Source: CAVZKK01 sp964573475 (lineage in GTDB: Archaea; Thermoproteota; Bathyarchaeia; Bathyarchaeales; Bathycorpusculaceae). From it: a DNA stretch of 7,411 nt. The notes below the pieces were generated by a model. It saw nothing but the letters and a program-made list of their open reading frames with translations. It did no database searches and was not told where the DNA came from. The position numbers and the translations under genes are program-made. This document shows positions 1-6,182 of the stretch, one piece after another. The stretch spans positions 1-7,411 of the forward strand of contig CAZNJT010000072.1 of assembly GCA_964573475.1 (NCBI GenBank), read 5' to 3'. Positions within the stretch are counted from its first letter, which is position 1. Every line of letters begins with the position of its first letter.

Positions 1-1367
1 GCTTTTATCGGGTTGCGTGGTTTCACGAGTTCTCTTAGAAGCATTGTCGCGTAGGAGCCACGATACAACGTAAAGCTTACTTCCGCCTTGTGTTTTGATG
101 GGTTTGCTGAATCCTCTGAGACTTCATTCAGCGAGAAATTGTTCAACGGGGTTATAGTGGTTCGCAGTTCTCCCCTTGCACTGATTTCTGGCACGGCCGG
201 GATTTTGAAGCCTTCTTGGCTGATAGCTTCTTCTTCTAGGATTTGTTTTTCAATTTCTCCTTGAACACCGAGCGATGTACGCTGTTTAAAACCAATTAAA
301 GGAATTGCTAATCGCGTTTTCCCAGCTTCGATTGCCTTATTAATCTCTGTTAACGCTTCAACACTCGCAATCTTATGCATTGTAAGCATCGGCAACCCAG
401 AACGCTCCACATTCACAACATAATCCCCAACTTCAGCCCTAACCAGTGGAAGCCCACATGTGATTCTTCTGCTTAGAAACTTGTTGAAGAGGTAAGATTG
501 ATAGGCTTGAGGGAAAAGTTCTCGCAACTTTATTGGCAGTCTTCTAAAGGCGCCTACATAATCGTCTGGTTTTTTGGCTAAGTGCCTAAGCATTAAGCGT
601 TCGTAATGTAGCTTTTTTGGAAAGTTTTTCAAAGCTTGTTTGAAATCTTGTGTGGCGTGCAGTTGCTCTCGGGCTTGTCTAGACTCTGGGTGTTCATGAG
701 GGCTTGGTTTAGCCAGAAAAAGCATTGCAGCTCTTCTGAAGTTTCTTTTAACGATGGCTTTTCCAACTAAATGTGTTATTGGGCGAGTTGTGCCGAAGCG
801 TTGGTGACCGAAAAAATTTGGAACCCCACCTATCAACTCGAGTTCTTCGATGGTTTTTGTTATTCGTTTTTTAATTGTGGATTTGGGATGGCTTATGGCT
901 CTGATGGCTATGTGGAAATTGTTTCCAAAAAGAAAGTATGATGAGAACTTGCTTCGAAAATAGCCTATTGGACGAATTTTTATGTCTTTAAGTTGAACCT
1001 TTTGAATTTGTTCGGCTGTTACGCCTCCGACTGTAATGTGTTGAGCGGTGACAGCTTTGGCGTCTTTTATGCCCGCAAAATGAATATAATTTGCGCTTAT
1101 GCCCAGTTGTTCAGCAACAACTCTAAGAGCCTGAAACATGTCCCAGTTCCGCTTAACTAAAATGCACAGCAGAAAACGGTTCTTAACAGGTGATGACCCT
1201 AACACTTGATGCTCAGCAGACTGGTTTATTTCTGCTTTAGAACCATCCACAAGCACTTCCTCAACACCAAAATCATCCACAAACTGCCGAATGATTCCCC
1301 CAATGCCTAAAGAACATGTGGCATAAACCTCTATGCCGATTAGCCTCTCCAATTTAGGAACAAGCAA
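1..1367 (-). CDS. truD: tRNA pseudouridine synthase D (TruD), 3' end cut by the window edge
   Basis: TruD converts a uridine in tRNA (position 13 in the bacterial enzyme) to pseudouridine. I translated this frame by hand: 455 codons run without a stop to the left edge. The catalytic-Asp motif FAGIKDAKAVTAQ lies at residues 98-109 with Asp102, matching GxKDxxAxTxQ. NFFGHQRFG is at 184-192, FPQAYQSYLFN at 285-295, and the C-terminal signature LYRGSYATMLLRELVK at 434-449. The last motif normally lies close to the protein end, so only a few codons should be missing. The chosen TTG start (1365-1367) lies 12 bases after the pth2 stop, with AAGG 8 bases upstream. A second in-frame TTG (1350-1352) is possible. 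The N-terminus around residues 20-40 has the less usual VDDFGVEEV where EDFxVEE is typical. Family assignment is near certain; the exact start is not. The pth2-truD pairing is, from memory, common in archaea. Confidence 0.95.
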   Translation of the reverse strand, partial: MLVPKLERLIGIEVYATCSLGIGGIIRQFVDDFGVEEVLVDGSKAEINQSAEHQVLGSSPVKNRFLLCILVKRNWDMFQALRVVAEQLGISANYIHFAGIKDAKAVTAQHITVGGVTAEQIQKVQLKDIKIRPIGYFRSKFSSYFLFGNNFHIAIRAISHPKSTIKKRITKTIEELELIGGVPNFFGHQRFGTTRPITHLVGKAIVKRNFRRAAMLFLAKPSPHEHPESRQAREQLHATQDFKQALKNFPKKLHYERLMLRHLAKKPDDYVGAFRRLPIKLRELFPQAYQSYLFNKFLSRRITCGLPLVRAEVGDYVVNVERSGLPMLTMHKIASVEALTEINKAIEAGKTRLAIPLIGFKQRTSLGVQGEIEKQILEEEAISQEGFKIPAVPEISARGELRTTITPLNNFSLNEVSEDSANPSKHKAEVSFTLYRGSYATMLLRELVKPRNPIK

Positions 1368-1368
1368 A

Positions 1369-1379
1369 CCCTCAGCCTT
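1369..1379 (-). promoter_or_regulatory. Possible ribosome binding site deciding the truD start
   Basis: After the pth2 stop the minus strand reads AAGG (1379-1376) and then GAGGG (1373-1369). AAGG is 8 bases from the TTG at 1367, a normal spacing. GAGGG is only 1 base from that TTG and 16 bases from the next in-frame TTG at 1352. The first TTG with AAGG fits best, but neither pairing is ideal, so reading may also depend on ribosomes finishing pth2. Confidence 0.45.
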
Positions 1380-1742
1380 CTAAACGAGAGGAAGCATACC
1401 AGTAATTTTGTCTATCTTTTCAGCGGGCGCAGGACCAATTCCCAAACAAGTTACTGTTCCCGGAGGAACCTCTGTAAGACCTCTGTCTATGATCAATGCG
1501 CAGGGCAACGCCAAATCCTTCGCCTGTTTTTCCAACTCTAAAAGGTCTTTTTCGCTTCTTACCTTAACGGCTATTTTGCACTGCCCCTCTTTCATCCACG
1601 CTTCCCACCATCCTTTATGCCGTTTTCGGGCTTCCTCAGCCGCTGAAATTGCAGCATGTCCCGCCTGAGCCGCAATTTTTCCCTTACTCAACCTCAAATC
1701 AGAACGAAAAACAATAACCTGTTTGTAACGAAATTCGGACAT
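1380..1742 (-). CDS. pth2: Peptidyl-tRNA hydrolase, archaeal/eukaryotic type (Pth2)
   Basis: Pth2 is a cytosolic enzyme that cleaves the ester bond of peptidyl-tRNA released from stalled ribosomes and so recycles tRNA. The 120-residue length is the usual one for archaeal Pth2, and the whole domain is present: KQVIVFRSDL at 7-16, the SKGKIAAQAGHAA helix at 19-31, the middle KIAVKV strand, and the active-site stretch DRGLTEVPPGTVT at 86-98, including Asp86, Thr90 and Thr98. GIGPAP at 101-106 and the closing DKITG are also family hallmarks. The ATG has AAAAGG almost touching it and a weak GGTTGA further up, so the Shine-Dalgarno is poor. It lies 41 bases after the reductase gene and 12 bases before truD, a neighbour that also acts on tRNA. 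The stop is TAG and truD continues in the same frame. Nothing looks truncated. Confidence 0.97.
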   Translation of the reverse strand: MSEFRYKQVIVFRSDLRLSKGKIAAQAGHAAISAAEEARKRHKGWWEAWMKEGQCKIAVKVRSEKDLLELEKQAKDLALPCALIIDRGLTEVPPGTVTCLGIGPAPAEKIDKITGMLPLV

Positions 1743-1783
1743 GCCTTTTCAACCGTTTTTTATCAGTTTGTTATTTGAAGGTT

Positions 1784-3010
1784 TTAAGGATTTGCAGACA
1801 GATAGAGGAAAAAGAAATAGAAGAGAGCCGTCAACATTCTAGGGTTTGGCAAAAGGCGCAGAATGGATTGCCCTTGAAAATCTATGTCTTTAACGTTTTG
1901 GAGGCTTTTGTCTAAGTTAAGTTTTTTGCATAAACTAATGACATCATCTATTTTCTCGTCAGGCATGGCATCAAGCATTTTTCTAATTTTCATCATAACT
2001 TTTACATCAAAACCCAAGATACATTTGCATCGCCTTTGATGTGCGCTCAGAAATTCCGAAGAAAAATCGTTTTTACTCAAAGCCTCGTAAGCAACCTCGG
2101 CTGCAACCCTTGCACAAGTCATCCCAAAAATCACGCCGCCTCCTGTTGTAGGCTTCACTTGTGAGGCTACGTCTCCAACGGCTAAAAATCCATTAGAATA
2201 AGTTTTTGTTAATGGTCCCCCAAGCGTTAGAGGGTGAAACCCTATTTGAATGATTTTTGCAGTGTGCAGCTTCTTTGAAGCGACAGGATGTTTGAACATA
2301 AGTCTTCTCAAAAGCTCTTTTGGATTCCCAGTTTTCGTGGCCAATCCAACTTTTGCTTTCCCATCACCTATAGGGATAAGCCATGCATAAAAGCCCGGAG
2401 CATAGTCCTTCCCAAGAAAAACTTCAACCATGTCTGGTTCAGTGTCTTTAACATTTTCGACTTCCGCTTGCACGCCATTAACAAGCATATGACGGTTAAG
2501 GGCTGATAAGCCAGCCAACCTCAAAATCCTTGAAGATATACCCTCAGCATCTATAACAATTTTAGCAAAAGATTTTTCCCTTGTTTTCCCATCTTGCTTG
2601 ATGCTTATTCCTTTCACGAAACCGTCTTCAATAATTAGGGAGTCAACCTGCGAATTTAGATGATATTGTACACCGGCATCTTCAGCCATTTCTGCAATGT
2701 ACTTATCAAAAAGGACACGATTAACAACGCAGGTTACTGGCTGGGAAAAACGAACTGAGAAACTTTTACCTTTTGGTGAGTGAAAGATTGCCCCGTAAAA
2801 GGTGTTTTCAACGATTTCTTCGGGAAGCGGATACAGTTCTAATCGTTTTAGACCTTTAATGCTTAAGTGGCCAGGACAATGAGATGGAACACCGATCTCG
2901 CCATGTTCCTCGAAAACCGTTACGTTAGCCCCTTGTTTTGCGAGGTTAAACGCCGTGAATGAGCCGCACGGTCCGCCTCCGACGACTGTTACGTCTGAAA
3001 GGTTTTTCAT
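1784..3010 (-). CDS. Geranylgeranyl-reductase-family FAD-dependent oxidoreductase
   Basis: This family (COG0644) uses FAD to reduce double bonds in geranylgeranyl chains; in archaea members saturate ether membrane lipids or related isoprenoids. Seen in the 408 residues: the N-terminal dinucleotide fold VVGGGPCGS (9-17) followed by an acidic strand end FEE (33-35); P-x-x-C-x-G with Cys45; a DAEGISS segment (154-160); PGFYAWLIP (205-213), the substrate-cavity motif; and GDVASQVKPTTGGG (279-292), which binds the FAD phosphates and ring. The motif after Tyr208/Trp210 has Ile where Phe is usual and Ala where the second Gly of GxG is expected, so the substrate may differ from the main lipid reductase. 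Residues 392-404 are very hydrophobic and could touch the membrane. An in-frame TAA directly precedes the ATG, which fixes the earliest start; there is no strong Shine-Dalgarno. Family is confident, exact substrate is not. Confidence 0.88.
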   Translation of the reverse strand: MKNLSDVTVVGGGPCGSFTAFNLAKQGANVTVFEEHGEIGVPSHCPGHLSIKGLKRLELYPLPEEIVENTFYGAIFHSPKGKSFSVRFSQPVTCVVNRVLFDKYIAEMAEDAGVQYHLNSQVDSLIIEDGFVKGISIKQDGKTREKSFAKIVIDAEGISSRILRLAGLSALNRHMLVNGVQAEVENVKDTEPDMVEVFLGKDYAPGFYAWLIPIGDGKAKVGLATKTGNPKELLRRLMFKHPVASKKLHTAKIIQIGFHPLTLGGPLTKTYSNGFLAVGDVASQVKPTTGGGVIFGMTCARVAAEVAYEALSKNDFSSEFLSAHQRRCKCILGFDVKVMMKIRKMLDAMPDEKIDDVISLCKKLNLDKSLQNVKDIDFQGQSILRLLPNPRMLTALFYFFFLYLSANP

Positions 3011-3045
3011 TTACCGCACACTGATAGTCTGGCTGGATTGGCTAC

Positions 3046-3273
3046 TTATGTTACAAGTTCAATCCGTCTTTTTCCTCGAACCATTGAGGCTGTGTGTATT
3101 GTTCCGCTAATTTCTAAACGCATTAGCAACTCGTTAAAGTCCTTGAAGCCTAAATCTTTAAACTCTTCACTTAGCTCTTCAAAAAGTTCCGCATCTGTCA
3201 AGGCGCCTTTCTTTTTCAAAATTTCCAATAGAAAGTAGTAGGCGGGACAAGTTTTCCAAGTTTTAATTGGCAA
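3046..3273 (-). CDS. Small protein coupled to cdc48, possible winged-helix fold
   Basis: I do not recognise this 75-residue protein as a named family. Residues 9-22 (CPAYYFLLEILKKK) form a likely helix; ALTDAELFEELSEEF at 24-38 looks like the second helix of a helix-turn-helix; DFNELLMRLEISGTI at 45-59 a third helix leading into a strand; and the end HTASMVRGKRRIELV could be a basic wing. That order resembles small winged-helix domains, which may bind DNA or proteins. It starts at TTG, 12 bases after the cdc48 stop; AGGAG (3287-3283) overlaps that stop and is 9 bases from the TTG, so its translation is probably coupled to cdc48. An in-frame TAG, the cdc48 stop itself, prevents a longer start. 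It is followed after 35 bases by the reductase gene. A role with Cdc48, for example as adaptor or regulator, is only inferred from position. Confidence 0.82.
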   Translation of the reverse strand: MPIKTWKTCPAYYFLLEILKKKGALTDAELFEELSEEFKDLGFKDFNELLMRLEISGTIHTASMVRGKRRIELVT

Positions 3274-3282
3274 GGCTATATG

Positions 3283-3287
3283 CTCCT
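3283..3287 (-). promoter_or_regulatory. Ribosome binding site overlapping the cdc48 stop codon
   Basis: AGGAG on the minus strand uses the last two bases of the cdc48 TAG stop and lies 9 bases before the TTG of the 75-residue gene. This supports the TTG start and means a ribosome ending cdc48 sits on the initiation signal of the next gene. Confidence 0.7.
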
Positions 3288-5457
3288 AAGCAACTGGTGT
3301 TGCCGGTTTCTGCACCTGCCGAACCTGTACTATAAAACTCTTATACCATTTTTCCATGTCCGGTGTGATTGACGGCCCAACGCTTTTAATTGCTTCCTGA
3401 AAATCTATCATCGTAACCTCTTTGGCGTTAACATCCTTTCTTAAGGCGTGCATACCTGCTTCTCTGCAGAGGGCTTCTATGTCAGCGCCTGAATAATTCT
3501 TAGCTATAGCAACTAATTGCGATAAACCTACGTCTTTAGCCAACGGCATGTTTTTTGTGTAAATCTTGAATATTTGAAGCCTGCTTTTCTCATCGGGTTC
3601 CGGCACATATATTAACCTATCAAATCTTCCAGGCCGAAGCACTGCTGGGTCCACAATGTCAGGTCTGTTTGTGGCTGCTATAACAACTATATCCTCTAAG
3701 GCCACTATCCCATCCATTTCCGTTAAAAGCTGACTGATAACACGTTCCGACACTCCACTGTCTCCAAAACCTAAACCTCGACGAGGCACAAGAGAGTCCA
3801 TCTCGTCAAAGAATATCACCGAAGGAGCTGCCATTCGAGCCTTTCTGAAAACTTCCCTTATGGCTTTTTCGGATTCTCCAACCCATTTTGAAAATACTTC
3901 TGGACCCTTAATCGTTATAAAGTTGGCTTCGCTCTCAGTTGCAATAGCCCTAGCCAAGAGAGTTTTACCACAACCAGGAGGCCCGTAAAGAAGTATTCCC
4001 TTAGGCGGCTTTATGCCGAGCCTCTCAAATATTTCTGGACTCTTAATCGGCCACTCTACCGCTTCTTTAAGCTCCTGCTTTACTACTTCCAATCCGCCTA
4101 TGTCGTCCCAGTGGACCGTAGGCACCTCGATGTATACTTCACGCATGGCTGTCGGCGTTACTTCCTTGTAGGCATTCATGAAGTCCTCCATCTTTACTTC
4201 CATTTTTTCCAGTACACTTGGCGGTATGCGTTCTTCTTCAAGGTTTATTTGTGGTAAATATCTGCGTAGGGCTTTCATGGCGGTTTCTCTGCATAAGGCG
4301 GCTTGGTCAGCACCAGTGTATCCATGACTCATTTCCGAAAGTTTCTTCAGGTCAACATCTTCTGCCAACGGCATTCCACGAGTATGAATTTGAAGTATTT
4401 CGTATCTTCCTTTCTTGTCTGGGACGCCTATCTCAATCTCTCTGTCAAATCTGCCGGGTCTGCGAAGGGCTGGATCAAGGGCGCCAGGCCTGTTAGTGGC
4501 GCCTATTACTATGACGTTTCCTCTACCCGATAGACCATCCATCAAGGCGAGGAGTTGTGCAACCACGCGTCTTTCAACTTCACCTGTGACCTCTTCTCGC
4601 TTAGGTGCTATTGCGTCGAGTTCGTCAATGAATATTATGCTTGGAGCATTCTGTTGGGCTTGCTGGAAGATTTCTCTAAGTCTAGCCTCTGATTCCCCAT
4701 AGAACTTGCTCATTATTTCAGGTCCATTTATTGAAAAAAAGTTTGCTTCCGACTCATTTGCTACGGCCCTAGCCAGTAGGGTTTTACCGCAGCCTGGAAA
4801 TCCGTGAAGCAGCACTCCCTTTGGAGGCTCTATTCCAAGCCTTTGAAATAGTTCCGGGTGCCTTAGCGGAAGCTCGACCATTTCTCTTACTCTTTGAATT
4901 TCCTCGTGCAATCCTCCAATGTCTTCGTAAGTTGTTCGTGGCAGTCCCTTTCCTTCTAGCGCTGGTTCGTTCAAAATTGTTAATCTTGTTTCTGTGGTGA
5001 CCTTTGTTATGCCATGTGGGCGAGTTTTTGTCACAGTGAAAGGTATAGCATGTCCAAGCATCATAACCAAAGTTGTGTCACCCTCAACCAATGTTCTTTC
5101 CATCAGACGGTTTCTCACAAAATTCGTGAAATCTTCGTCAACATTTAGGCGCATGTCTACTGGCGCCAAAGTTATGCTCAAAGCGCTTTTAACTTTGGCT
5201 GGTCTTATAAGGACATATTCGTTTATGGCCATTCCTGCATTTTTACGTGTGAACCCGTCTATGCGTATCATGTCCCGGTTTTGGTCTTCGCTGTAGGCTG
5301 GCCATGCTATGGCTGAAGTGGTTCTTTTGCCAACTATTTCTACCACATCGCCTGCTGATATGTCCAGTTTCTGCATTGCCCTTTGGTCTATGCGGGCTAT
5401 TCCTCTTCCAACATCTCTTTGTCTTGCGTCGCCAACACGTAATTGCACTTCACTCAA
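3286..5457 (-). CDS. cdc48: Cdc48/VAT-type AAA+ ATPase with two ATPase rings
   Basis: Homologue of Cdc48/p97/VAT, a hexameric cytosolic unfoldase that pulls proteins through its pore using ATP. Order over 723 residues: N-domain (about 1-170, double-psi barrel plus second subdomain), D1 (about 175-400), D2 (about 447-690), short tail. D1 has P-loop GFPGCGKT (219-226), Walker B IIFIDE (274-279), sensor Asn322 and arginine fingers Arg333/Arg336. D2 has GPPGCGKT (492-499), VIFFDE (547-552), Asn597 and Arg608/Arg611. Pore loops carry aromatics in both rings: KFYGES in D1 and KWVGES in D2. Oddities are Phe220 in the D1 P-loop and Cys in both P-loops. The tail ends KPATPVA and lacks the HbYX motif used for docking to the 20S proteasome. 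The TTG start has AAGGAT 5 bases upstream (5468-5463), and an in-frame TAA lies six codons up. First gene of the five-gene block, with a TATA box about 60 bases upstream. Confidence 0.97.
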   Translation of the reverse strand: MSEVQLRVGDARQRDVGRGIARIDQRAMQKLDISAGDVVEIVGKRTTSAIAWPAYSEDQNRDMIRIDGFTRKNAGMAINEYVLIRPAKVKSALSITLAPVDMRLNVDEDFTNFVRNRLMERTLVEGDTTLVMMLGHAIPFTVTKTRPHGITKVTTETRLTILNEPALEGKGLPRTTYEDIGGLHEEIQRVREMVELPLRHPELFQRLGIEPPKGVLLHGFPGCGKTLLARAVANESEANFFSINGPEIMSKFYGESEARLREIFQQAQQNAPSIIFIDELDAIAPKREEVTGEVERRVVAQLLALMDGLSGRGNVIVIGATNRPGALDPALRRPGRFDREIEIGVPDKKGRYEILQIHTRGMPLAEDVDLKKLSEMSHGYTGADQAALCRETAMKALRRYLPQINLEEERIPPSVLEKMEVKMEDFMNAYKEVTPTAMREVYIEVPTVHWDDIGGLEVVKQELKEAVEWPIKSPEIFERLGIKPPKGILLYGPPGCGKTLLARAIATESEANFITIKGPEVFSKWVGESEKAIREVFRKARMAAPSVIFFDEMDSLVPRRGLGFGDSGVSERVISQLLTEMDGIVALEDIVVIAATNRPDIVDPAVLRPGRFDRLIYVPEPDEKSRLQIFKIYTKNMPLAKDVGLSQLVAIAKNYSGADIEALCREAGMHALRKDVNAKEVTMIDFQEAIKSVGPSITPDMEKWYKSFIVQVRQVQKPATPVA

Positions 5458-5462
5458 CCAGA

Positions 5463-5472
5463 ATCCTTCCCG
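5463..5472 (-). promoter_or_regulatory. Ribosome binding site supporting the TTG start of cdc48
   Basis: The minus strand reads CGGGAAGGAT just before the codons TC TGG and the TTG start. The AAGGA core is 6 bases from TTG, normal spacing. No ATG or GTG lies in frame between this site and the upstream in-frame TAA, so TTG is the only sensible full-length start. Confidence 0.65.
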
Positions 5473-5512
5473 TTATTATAGCATAACACGTTTCGAAACA
5501 AGAGTTCATTCC

Positions 5513-5520
5513 TATATAAA
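5513..5520 (-). promoter_or_regulatory. TATA box of the cdc48 operon promoter
   Basis: On the minus strand the sequence is TTTATATA, a near-perfect archaeal TATA box, preceded by AAAGGA (5526-5521), a purine-rich stretch where the TFB-recognition element is expected. Transcription should begin about 25 bases downstream, near 5488-5492, leaving a leader of roughly 30 bases that contains the AAGGAT ribosome site. The box is nearly symmetrical, but no plus-strand gene follows it, so I assign it to cdc48. Confidence 0.65.
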
Positions 5521-5609
5521 TCCTTTCATTTCACAATATCATTGCTGTTTATTACCTTGTTGTGTGTCTTTCACGTATGAGAATCGTGTCAAGTAAAGTT
5601 GCTTAAGGA

Positions 5610-5885
5610 TTATCTGCTTGTTCTACGCACCATAACTGACTGTATTTGGCTTATTTCGCTTATTCCTTCCAGTTTCTTTTCAAGCTCATCAAGCACGCCA
5701 CTTTTGTCTTCTGGGAGTTTAATGTGCACTATTAAGGCTTTCAAGCCGAAAGCAATAGGCTCTTCGTCATACCCCATGACGGAAGCAAACTCGGGTAAGC
5801 ATGTCTCAATTTCTTTTTTCAAATTGCTGAAGTCAACTATTACGTCCGTTGGGAATATTTTGTATGATAATATCACACTACCCAT
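5610..5885 (-). CDS. Translation elongation factor aEF-1beta
   Basis: aEF-1beta is the guanine nucleotide exchange factor that recharges aEF-1alpha with GTP during translation elongation. The 91 residues match the usual length of about 90 for the archaeal form, which equals only the catalytic C-terminal domain of eukaryotic EF-1beta. The hallmark EEPIAFGLKAL lies at residues 42-52, and the N-terminal strand SVILSYKIFPTD and the closing ISQIQSVMVRR also fit. The open frame extends 22 codons further up to 5951, but I take ATG at 5885 because AGAGGG lies 6 bases before it and the protein then begins MGSV like family members (many begin MGxV). The longer frame would overlap the Zn-ribbon gene. 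It follows that gene after 19 bases, a typical operon spacing between two translation genes. Confidence 0.95.
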   Translation of the reverse strand: MGSVILSYKIFPTDVIVDFSNLKKEIETCLPEFASVMGYDEEPIAFGLKALIVHIKLPEDKSGVLDELEKKLEGISEISQIQSVMVRRTSR

Positions 5886-5891
5886 TTTAAA

Positions 5892-5897
5892 CCCTCT
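5892..5897 (-). promoter_or_regulatory. Ribosome binding site setting the aEF-1beta start
   Basis: AGAGGG on the minus strand is 6 bases before the ATG at 5885. It supports this start over the longer frame, whose first ATG at 5951 lies inside the Zn-ribbon gene. Confidence 0.7.
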
Positions 5898-5904
5898 TTC
5901 ATTT

Positions 5905-6093
5905 TTATGGTCCGATAAAACTGCATTTTGGACACTTATATTGACGACCAAACTTTCTGCATTTTCCGCAACGCCTTATCAGAATTTCTCCACAGCTTGG
6001 ACAAAGAAATTTTGTGGCATCCGCTCCTGGTTGAACTGGTTTACCGCAACTTGTACAAGTTACTAAAGTCAAAGTCGCTGCCCTTTCAGCCAT
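5905..6093 (-). CDS. Small Zn-ribbon protein with four CxxC motifs, translation-linked
   Basis: The 62-residue protein has four zinc-binding pairs: Cys13/Cys16 (CTSCG), Cys31/Cys34 (CPSCG), Cys42/Cys45 (CGKC) and Cys54/Cys57 (CPKC), enough for two structural zinc sites. This pattern and length match the archaeal family annotated as Zn-ribbon RNA-binding protein involved in translation (COG2888, which includes haloarchaeal small zinc finger proteins). The exact molecular role is poorly known; RNA binding is a family-level annotation, not something the sequence proves. Basic residues surround the third site (IRRCGKCRKFGRQYKC), which suits RNA contact. The neighbour aEF-1beta starts 19 bases after its stop, supporting a translation role. 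The ATG start has a weak GGGGA element 7 bases upstream. The promoter should be the AT-rich stretch at 6135-6148. Confidence 0.9.
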   Translation of the reverse strand: MAERAATLTLVTCTSCGKPVQPGADATKFLCPSCGEILIRRCGKCRKFGRQYKCPKCSFIGP

Positions 6094-6134
6094 TATGATT
6101 CCCCAAGTGATGGCTCTGTAATGGTGAGACTTCC

Positions 6135-6148
6135 TTATATTTTATATG
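6135..6148. promoter_or_regulatory. Shared AT-rich core of a divergent promoter
   Basis: The 89 bases between the Zn-ribbon start (6093) and the plus-strand gene start (6183) contain one AT-only block, TTATATTTTATATG on plus and CATATAAAATATAA on minus. Read either way it contains TATA-like octamers. From it, transcription starts would fall near 6164-6170 on plus and near 6112-6118 on minus, giving leaders of about 13-25 bases for both genes. A further TTTTAAAC (6149-6156) on plus is an alternative. I cannot tell whether one or two separate TBP sites are used. Confidence 0.55.
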
Positions 6149-6170
6149 TTTTAAACCATAACAAACGGAT

Positions 6171-6175
6171 GAGGT
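6171..6175 (+). promoter_or_regulatory. Ribosome binding site of the 104-residue gene
   Basis: GAGGT lies 7 bases before the ATG at 6183 and 10 bases before a second ATG at 6186, so the first ATG is slightly favoured. The difference is only one methionine. Confidence 0.6.
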
Positions 6176-6182
6176 AGAGAGT

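Larger units (their letters stand above)
5458..5609. other. Intergenic region between aEF-1beta and cdc48
   Basis: These 152 bases hold the cdc48 promoter and leader. Downstream of the aEF-1beta stop I see no strong hairpin or long T-run on the minus strand; only a short 4-base stem CACG/CGTG around 5573-5588. Transcription from the upstream pair may therefore run on into cdc48. No small gene is evident. Confidence 0.5.

Noticed and set aside
1..1367. Possible frameshift or pseudogene in truD, since no start-to-stop frame closes inside the window
   Set aside because: Hand translation gives 455 continuous codons with every family motif in one frame; only the end is cut off by the window.
5513..5520. 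The TATA box read on the plus strand
   Set aside because: Only antisense shadow frames lie downstream on plus, while cdc48 begins at the expected distance on minus.
5573..5588. CACG/CGTG inverted repeat after aEF-1beta as a terminator
   Set aside because: The stem is only 4 bases and no T-run follows on the minus strand.
5886..5951. 22-codon N-terminal extension of aEF-1beta
   Set aside because: It would overlap the Zn-ribbon gene, and AGAGGG with the usual MGxV beginning supports the shorter start at 5885.
5599..6066. A 155-codon open frame on the plus strand
   Set aside because: It runs antisense over aEF-1beta and the Zn-ribbon gene, is rich in Ser/Phe/Leu with a low-complexity serine run, and matches nothing; both minus-strand genes are clear family members.
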